A stretch of 27,260 nt of DNA from Falsiroseomonas sp035644895 (lineage in GTDB: Bacteria; Pseudomonadota; Alphaproteobacteria; Acetobacterales; Acetobacteraceae), in NCBI GenBank assembly GCA_035644895.1, contig DASQNQ010000407.1:1-27260 (forward strand). The letters are read 5' to 3'. A program made the translations under genes and the position numbers. Shown here in pieces: positions 22,566 to 27,260 of the stretch; the stretch's first letter is position 1; every line of letters starts with the position of its first letter. The notes under the pieces are model-generated. The model had not been told where the DNA came from. It saw nothing but the letters and a program-made list of their open reading frames with translations, and made no database searches.

Positions 22566-23540
22566 CTACGCCACCGCGTAGCTGCTGCCCGACGCCGCCG
22601 CGCCGACCATCCCCTCGAACACCGCGACCCCATGCACCGCCTCCTCGGGCGGAAGCGGGTAGGCTGGGCCACCCTGAACGGCCGCCGCAAATGCTTCAAG
22701 TTCAGCGGCTTCGATGTCTGTCTTGGTGTATTCGCGCAGCAGGGCCTCTCCTTCCAGAGGCATGTAGGACAGCCTTTCATGGCCCTGCATTTCCAGTATT
22801 CCCGCCGTTCCGAACAGCGCCACACGCCAGTGGCGCGGCGCGAGCGCGAGGGTGGCGAAGCCGACGGTCGCACCGCTCTCGAGTACGCCCAGCATCGCCG
22901 TCGTATCGTCAATGGTTGTCGAAACCCGCGCATGGGAGCGGACGGACACCTCCCGGAAGCGCCCGGCCAGGTGAATGATCATGTCGATCATGTGGATGCC
23001 CATGCCGCCCATGCCGCCGAGCGGGCTCTCCTGCCGATCGGCCCGCCACATGCCGGGCGTGTAGGCCGCGGCGCCGGGGCCGCTGAAATGTCCCTCCACA
23101 TGCAGCAGAGTGCCGACCCGGCCCTCGGCCAGCAGCCGCCGCATCTCGGCCACCGCGGGCAGGAAGCGCCGGTTGTGGCCGAGTGCCAGGACCATCCCCG
23201 CCTCCCGGCACGCGGAAACGGCGGCCTCCGCCGATGCCTTGGTCAGGGTGAATGGTTTCTCGACAAAGACATGCTTGCCGGCCTTCGCAGCCTGTATGAC
23301 CTGCTCCGCATGCTGGCCATGCGGCGTGGCGAGGACCACCGCGCGCACGGCGGGGTCGGCCAGGACAGCCTCGTAGCCGTCATGCAGGCGGATACCCTGC
23401 GCCGCGGCCCAGTCACGCGCGCGGTCGGGCGTGCCGGTGCTGCCGGCCACGAAGCGGATGCCCGCGGCATTCCGGCCCTGTACGCTCTCCACCAGGGTCC
23501 ATCCCCAGCGCCCCATGCCCACGATGGCTGCGTCCAGCAT
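22566..23540 (-). CDS. Gfo/Idh/MocA family NAD(P)-dependent oxidoreductase
   Basis: A 324-residue dehydrogenase. The N-terminal Rossmann motif is GMGRWG (8-13). The family lysine lies in EKP (94-96, FVEKPFTLT), followed by GHNRRFLPAV (121-130). The GGMGGMGIHMIDMIIH stretch (175-190) carries the conserved His/Asp pair (His183, Asp186). Members oxidise or reduce sugars, inositols and similar polyols; the substrate is not evident here. The ATG is preceded by GGGAGAG. It follows the MFS gene by 14 bases, so substrate transport and oxidation are probably linked, but the MFS looks more like an exporter. Confidence 0.93.
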   Translation of the reverse strand: MLDAAIVGMGRWGWTLVESVQGRNAAGIRFVAGSTGTPDRARDWAAAQGIRLHDGYEAVLADPAVRAVVLATPHGQHAEQVIQAAKAGKHVFVEKPFTLTKASAEAAVSACREAGMVLALGHNRRFLPAVAEMRRLLAEGRVGTLLHVEGHFSGPGAAAYTPGMWRADRQESPLGGMGGMGIHMIDMIIHLAGRFREVSVRSHARVSTTIDDTTAMLGVLESGATVGFATLALAPRHWRVALFGTAGILEMQGHERLSYMPLEGEALLREYTKTDIEAAELEAFAAAVQGGPAYPLPPEEAVHGVAVFEGMVGAAASGSSYAVA

Positions 23541-23554
23541 GCTGCTCTCTCCCT

Positions 23555-24799
23555 TCAGGTCCGCGCCGCGCCTTCAAGCGCCGCCTCCATCCGCCGCAGC
23601 CGCGTCAGCCCCCAGCCGAACACGCCGAGGAACACCAGCACGGCCACGAGCACCGGCCACATCAGCCCGAACACCTCTCCCGCCGCGCCGAGCCCGAGCG
23701 CGCCGAGCGCCGGGCAGGCCCGCGTGATGAGCCCCCAGAGGCTGAGCGCCCTCCCGCGCATCTCGGGCGCGGCCGCAGTCTGGATCAGGGTCTGCACGGC
23801 GATCCCATGCGCCGAGGCCGAGGCCCCGATCAGCGCGCCCGCCAGTACGCCGAGCGGGAACCAGCCCGTGGCCGCGAAGCCGGCGGTCGCAGCGGCCTGC
23901 GCCAGGCCGGCGAGCACGGCGAGGCGTGTCGTGCCCTCGATCCGCCCGCGCGAGGCGATCCAGAGCCCGGTCGCCAGCGCCCCGACCCCGAAGGCACCCG
24001 TCAGCACGGCCAGGGCCTCGGCGCCGAGACCGAAGCCGCGCTCCACGAAGGGGGGCAGGATCTCCTGCACGCCACGCAGCAGGATCGCGGTCAGCGCCGC
24101 ATACAGCAGCAGCGGCCCGAGGCCCGCGTGGCGGGCGGCGTAGGAGATGCCCTCGACCACCTCGCCGAGAAGGCTCTTGGACACCGCATGACCGCGGCGC
24201 TCCTCCGGCGCGATGGAGAGCATGGGCATGGTCGCGCAGGCGATCAGGTAGGCGACCGCGTTCGCCAGGATCGCCGGCACCACGCCAAAAGCGGCAATCA
24301 GGGGCGCCGCCAGGGCCGGCCCAAGGAAGCGTGCGAGGTTGAAGGTCAGGCTGTTGCAGGCCACGGCTGCCGGCAGGTCGCCGCGTGGCACGATGCCCGG
24401 CATCAGCGTCTGCCGCGCGGGCTGGGCGAAGGACGCCGCGATGCCGCCCAGCAGCTCCAGCACCAGCAGCAGGCCGATGGTCATGGCGCCGCTCCAGGCG
24501 AGCGCCGCCACCAGCAACGCCTGCACGCCGATCGCGGCCTGGCTCACCATCGCAAGCCGCACACGGTCCACGCGGTCCGCCACCGCGCCGCCGATGGGGC
24601 TTGCAATCACCGCCGGCGCCAGGTCGCAGAAGGCGACCATGCCCACCCAGAAGGCGCTGCCCGTCAGTTCCCAGGCCAGCCAGGACACCGCGATGCGGTG
24701 CATCCACAGCCCCGTCCAGGCGGTGAGCGACGCGCCGAAGAAGATGCGCGCATTGCGATGCGACAGCGCCCGGCCGAGGGCCCCGAACGGCGAGGCCAC
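23555..24799 (-). CDS. MFS transporter (MFS_3/EntS-like exporter)
   Basis: A 414-residue inner-membrane transporter with about 12 hydrophobic segments. Features of the EntS-like/MFS_3 branch include the N-terminal NARIFFGASLTAWTGLWMHR and the loop GGAVADRVDRVRL after the second helix (the MFS signature). Also present are FAQPARQTLMPGIVPRGDLPAAVACNS and RGRALSLWGLITRACPALG. The branch includes siderophore exporters, so efflux is likelier than uptake, but the substrate is unknown. It starts with GTG (24799), preceded by AGGGG; this start is required because no ATG lies before the first helix. It begins 12 bases after the lipoprotein stop. Confidence 0.9.
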   Translation of the reverse strand: MASPFGALGRALSHRNARIFFGASLTAWTGLWMHRIAVSWLAWELTGSAFWVGMVAFCDLAPAVIASPIGGAVADRVDRVRLAMVSQAAIGVQALLVAALAWSGAMTIGLLLVLELLGGIAASFAQPARQTLMPGIVPRGDLPAAVACNSLTFNLARFLGPALAAPLIAAFGVVPAILANAVAYLIACATMPMLSIAPEERRGHAVSKSLLGEVVEGISYAARHAGLGPLLLYAALTAILLRGVQEILPPFVERGFGLGAEALAVLTGAFGVGALATGLWIASRGRIEGTTRLAVLAGLAQAAATAGFAATGWFPLGVLAGALIGASASAHGIAVQTLIQTAAAPEMRGRALSLWGLITRACPALGALGLGAAGEVFGLMWPVLVAVLVFLGVFGWGLTRLRRMEAALEGAART

Positions 24800-24811
24800 G
24801 CCGCGTGGCCC

Positions 24812-25168
24812 CTAGCGCGTCCCGCCCTGGCCCGTCGTGCCGCGCATGCATTCCGCCACCAGCCGGTCGCGTTCGACCTGCGCGCCAAGCTGGTCAGTCT
24901 CGATCCGGTTGCGCGTGTAGGGGGAGCCGAAGCTCGATGCGCCCGTGCCGACCTGGCTCGCCGCCTCGTCCGAGCGCATGAGCTGGCCTCGGTCGCGGTA
25001 CTGAACGAGTCGCGTTGCCTCTGCCCGGCAGGCGGCCAGGCGCCGGTCATCCTGGCCACCGACGGGGGCATTGCCGGCCGCCCGGGGCGCCGACCCCTGG
25101 TTGCCGCCGAGCGGCAGGGTGCAGGCGCCGAGGGCGAGCACGAGCAAGGCGGCGGGAAGGCGGTTCAT
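24812..25168 (-). CDS. putative outer-membrane lipoprotein
   Basis: A 118-residue protein with a lipoprotein signal: Leu/Ala core and lipobox LGAC with Cys16. Position +2 after the Cys is Thr rather than Asp, so outer-membrane sorting is likely. The mature part is polar: a Gly/Pro/Ala linker, then a helical Arg/Glu/Gln-rich segment with one more Cys pair position (LAACRAEATRLVQYRDRGQL and AECMRG). No family is recognised. Its ATG overlaps the previous gene's TGA (ATGA, 25165-25168), and GGAG precedes it. It sits just upstream of the MFS gene in the same run. Confidence 0.82.
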   Translation of the reverse strand: MNRLPAALLVLALGACTLPLGGNQGSAPRAAGNAPVGGQDDRRLAACRAEATRLVQYRDRGQLMRSDEAASQVGTGASSFGSPYTRNRIETDQLGAQVERDRLVAECMRGTTGQGGTR

Positions 25169-25659
25169 GCGGAGACTCCGGAGGCGATCTGCCGCGACAA
25201 TAGACGTCGGAGCGCCTCCGCGTCGAACCGGGCCCCGGCATCGAGCGGCAGCGTGGCGGCAGCGCGCAGCAGGGCAGGATGCAGCTCCACCCCGCCCGGC
25301 CCGATGTCGAACAGCCCCGATAGCCAGGCGGCACGCCCCATCACCTCGACCAGCGCCAGAAGCCGGAGACAGAGCGCAAGGCCGGGCAGGGTGGACAGCG
25401 GCGCACCCTGGTCGAGCGCATCGGCCCAGCAGCTCGCATCCGGATCGGCGATCTCGATCACGGTGGGCTCGGCATCGGGGCGGCGGAAGACGAGCCGGCG
25501 CGGCGTGCCCCAGGCACCCCCGTCGGCCGCGGCGCGCGCCACGTCCCAGGCGGCGAGCAGTGCATCGGGGCGCACGGCGGGCAACCCCTCCGGGGGCACG
25601 GGGATGGCGTAGGTCAGCGCGCCCGACGCGCCGGCCGCCACGAGGATGGGTTCCTTCAT
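25165..25659 (-). CDS. hypothetical cytoplasmic protein, 164 residues
   Basis: First gene of the leftward six-gene run. It has no signal peptide and no clear membrane segment; the middle is Leu-rich (LPGLALCLRLLALVEVMGRAAW, around 110-130). The ends are rich in Ala, Arg and Leu, and a beta-like stretch TPRRLVFRRPDAEPTVIEIADPD lies before it. I do not recognise a family. The start at 25659 has GAGGG directly upstream; a longer in-frame frame to 25860 runs into the divergent amidase gene and is Arg-rich, so it is not real. Translationally coupled to the lipoprotein gene by ATGA. Confidence 0.7.
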   Translation of the reverse strand: MKEPILVAAGASGALTYAIPVPPEGLPAVRPDALLAAWDVARAAADGGAWGTPRRLVFRRPDAEPTVIEIADPDASCWADALDQGAPLSTLPGLALCLRLLALVEVMGRAAWLSGLFDIGPGGVELHPALLRAAATLPLDAGARFDAEALRRLLSRQIASGVSA

Positions 25660-25734
25660 CTGCCCTCTTATGTGCTGCCACCTGGCCGGCACCGCCAGCC
25701 TGCGACGGAATCCGCAACGGCCCGCTTGACCGCG

Positions 25735-25746
25735 GCGACGCGTCGC
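25735..25746. promoter_or_regulatory. 12-bp palindrome in the amidase divergent region
   Basis: GCGACGCGTCGC is a perfect palindrome, 17 bases before the amidase ATG, in the 104-base region shared with the leftward run. A TTGACC (25726-25731) adjoins it on the left and could be a -35 box, but no good -10 lies at standard spacing. GC-rich palindromes arise easily here, so this is a weak candidate. Confidence 0.25.
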
Positions 25747-25763
25747 GCTCGGCTTGTTGAGCC

Positions 25764-27032
25764 ATGACCGATCCCTCCCGCCTCTCGGCCACCGAAGCCG
25801 CGCGCGCCATCGCCGCCGGCCGCCTCTCCGCCCCAGCGCTGATGGAGGCCTGCCTGGCACGCGCGGCGGAGCGGGAAGGGGTGGTGCGCGCCTTCGTCCA
25901 CCTCGACCCGGCGCAGGCGCTGCGCGCGGCGGGGCGGTCCAAGACGGGCCCGCTGCACGGCATCCCGCTCGTGGTGAAGGACGTGATCGACACCGCCGAC
26001 ATGCCGACCGGCTATGGCTCGGCCATATGGGCCGGGCACCGGCCGCGCGGCGATGCGGCCTGCGTCGCGGCGGCGCGGACGGCGGGCGCCGTCATCATGG
26101 GCAAGACCGTCACGACCGAGTTCGCGACCCGCCACCCGGGCCCGACGGCCAACCCACACGACCTGACGCACACGCCGGGCGGCTCCTCCTCCGGCACGGC
26201 GGCGGCCGTGGCGGACTTCATGGCGCCGGTCGGCTTCGGCACCCAGACGGCCGGCTCCATCATCCGCCCGGCCGCCTATTGCGGCGTGGTGGGCTTCAAG
26301 CCGAGCTTCGGCGCCCTGCACCGCGGGGGCATGCGGATGATGAGCGAGTCGCTCGACACGATCGGCGTCATGGCCCGCTCCGTCGCCGACTGCGCGCTGG
26401 CGATGGGGGCGATGATCGCTCGCGACCTCGGCAACCCGGAGGAGCGGCCCGACCGTGCCCCGCGCCTCGGCGTGACCCTCGGGCCGGAGCCTGACAAGGC
26501 GGCGCCCGAGACGCGCGCGCTGCTCGACCGTGCGGCGGAGGCGGCGCGGCGGGCAGGGGCCGAGGTGGTGCCCTTCGACCTGCCCCCCGCGCTGCTGCGC
26601 GCCGCCGAGTTGCATCCGGTGATGATGAACATGGAGACGCTGCAGGCCCTGGCCTGGGAGCTGGCCGAGGCACCCGCCCAGCTCTCGGAGGTGCTGCGGG
26701 AGCGCATGGCCTGGGCGGCGGCGCAGCCCCCGGCCCGGCTCGAGGAGGCGCGGCAGGCGCACCGTGACGCCCGCGCCGCCTTCGCCGCTGCGACGGAAGG
26801 GCTCGACGCGCTGCTGACGCCCGCCGCGCCCGGCGAGGCGCCGCAGGGCCTCGGCTGGACCGGCGACCCGGCCTTCAACCATCTCTGGACGGGGCTGCAC
26901 GGCCCCTGCGTGACCGTGCCCGCCGGGCGCGGGCCGCGCGGCCTTCCGCTCGGCGTGCAACTCGTGGGGCGGCGGGGCGAGGACGCTGCGGTGCTCGCCT
27001 GGTCAAGGTGGGTGCAGGCCGCCCTCGGCTGA
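25764..27032 (+). CDS. amidase signature (AS) family amidohydrolase
   Basis: A 422-residue cytoplasmic amidase. The Ser-cisSer-Lys triad is visible: Lys72 in LVVKDVID, Ser141 in the GGSSSG loop, and the nucleophile Ser165 in AGSIIRP, 24 residues on as in FAAH and malonamidase. The surrounding QTAGSIIRPAAYCGVVGFKPS is the classic signature. AS enzymes hydrolyse amides or ureido compounds, and some form GatA of the Glu-tRNA(Gln) amidotransferase; the absence of gatB/gatC and the short length argue against GatA. The ATG at 25764 has only GAG upstream (a weak site). Its stop lies 8 bases from that of the convergent next gene. Confidence 0.93.
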   Translation: MTDPSRLSATEAARAIAAGRLSAPALMEACLARAAEREGVVRAFVHLDPAQALRAAGRSKTGPLHGIPLVVKDVIDTADMPTGYGSAIWAGHRPRGDAACVAAARTAGAVIMGKTVTTEFATRHPGPTANPHDLTHTPGGSSSGTAAAVADFMAPVGFGTQTAGSIIRPAAYCGVVGFKPSFGALHRGGMRMMSESLDTIGVMARSVADCALAMGAMIARDLGNPEERPDRAPRLGVTLGPEPDKAAPETRALLDRAAEAARRAGAEVVPFDLPPALLRAAELHPVMMNMETLQALAWELAEAPAQLSEVLRERMAWAAAQPPARLEEARQAHRDARAAFAAATEGLDALLTPAAPGEAPQGLGWTGDPAFNHLWTGLHGPCVTVPAGRGPRGLPLGVQLVGRRGEDAAVLAWSRWVQAALG

Positions 27033-27040
27033 GGGGCCCG

Positions 27041-27260
27041 CTACCAGGCCGGCGCGAAGCCTGGCGCCTCGGCCAGGGCCTCGCGCGTGTCGAAGTCCCG
27101 CAGGACCGAATCGTCCGCCACCTCGACCGCCGCGACCCGCTCGGCGTGGCGCCCGACGAGGTGGCGCGCGCCGACATCGCCGGTGATCCCCATCATCTCC
27201 GGCAGGAACTCCCGGCTCCAGAGCATCGGGTTGCCCTGCTTGCCGCGAAAGGTCGGCAGG
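27041..27260 (-). CDS. C-terminal part of a MobA/MocA-like nucleotidyltransferase (5' end beyond window)
   Basis: Open to the window edge; the final 72 residues are present. The stretch PTFRGKQGNPMLWSREFLPEMM, here in part as FRGKQGNPMLWSR, then GDVGARHLVGRHAER and VLRDFDTREAL match the C-terminus of MobA-like/MocA cytidylyltransferases, which make the molybdopterin cytosine dinucleotide cofactor. In these proteins GNP-x-LW and GD-x-GAR lie near the active site, and D-x-DT near the end. Because only the end is seen, a fusion with another domain cannot be ruled out. Confidence 0.8.
   Translation of the reverse strand, partial: LPTFRGKQGNPMLWSREFLPEMMGITGDVGARHLVGRHAERVAAVEVADDSVLRDFDTREALAEAPGFAPAW

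Noticed and set aside
23807..25612. 601-codon plus-strand frame opposite the MFS transporter
   Set aside because: Low-complexity Gln/Arg/Gly/His content; the minus strand encodes a 12-helix transporter and a lipoprotein.

Overview
The window is a chromosomal stretch of very GC-rich DNA (roughly 70% G+C by eye), tightly packed with genes on both strands. Gene content (duplicated amino-acid and peptide ABC importers, a PQQ-type sugar dehydrogenase, several cupins, an amidase, a YjlB-type cupin, a thiol dioxygenase) and codon use suggest an alphaproteobacterium, most likely Acetobacteraceae (Roseomonas-like). That placement is inference. I see no rRNA, tRNA, CRISPR array, insertion sequence, integrase, plasmid origin or phage gene.

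Layout. 1-384 (-): truncated gene for a small exported protein. 463-2166 (+): DEAD-box RNA helicase with a DbpA-like C-terminal RNA-binding domain. 2330-7066 (+): complete branched-chain amino acid type ABC importer in the order LivG, LivF, binding protein, LivH, LivM, with a strong stem-loop between the binding-protein and permease genes. 7177-13287 (+): DUF1028 protein followed by a complete peptide-type ABC importer (two ATPases, binding protein, two permeases), most genes joined by ATGA start/stop overlaps. 13288-13905 (-): TetR-like regulator whose start codon overlaps the likely start of a divergent 40-residue membrane peptide. The peptide is followed by an XpaC-like membrane protein and TelA (13904-15883, +). 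15880-18475 (-): cupin, Gly/Met-rich YidB/DUF937 protein, exported PQQ-type aldose dehydrogenase. 18626-19693 (+): zinc alcohol dehydrogenase. 19701-20201 (-): YjlB-type cupin, divergent from a cysteine dioxygenase-family enzyme (20272-20847, +). 20844-21509 (-): exported CHAP amidase/peptidase. 21815-25659 (-): six-gene run (unknown protein, lipoprotein, MFS exporter, Gfo/Idh/MocA oxidoreductase, small Cys-containing exported protein, Rid protein) ending in a clear intrinsic terminator at 21735-21772. 25764-27032 (+): amidase-signature enzyme. 27041-27260 (-): C-terminal end of a MobA/MocA-like nucleotidyltransferase.

How it fits together. Two importers supply amino acids and peptides or related amides. 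The DUF1028 protein, thiol dioxygenase, Rid protein and amidase could process nitrogen- or sulfur-containing substrates, and the PQQ-type dehydrogenase and alcohol dehydrogenase oxidise sugars and alcohols. These links are inferred from families and neighbourhood only.

Most notable to me are: the small membrane peptide/XpaC/TelA cassette with its head-to-head TetR-like gene; convergent gene pairs whose stop codons share or abut one another (TGATCA at 13285, CTAG at 15880 and 20844); a 9-bp inverted repeat in the dehydrogenase divergent promoter region; and the Gly/Met-rich extension on the YidB-family protein. I found no clear-cut new defence, mobile or RNA system.
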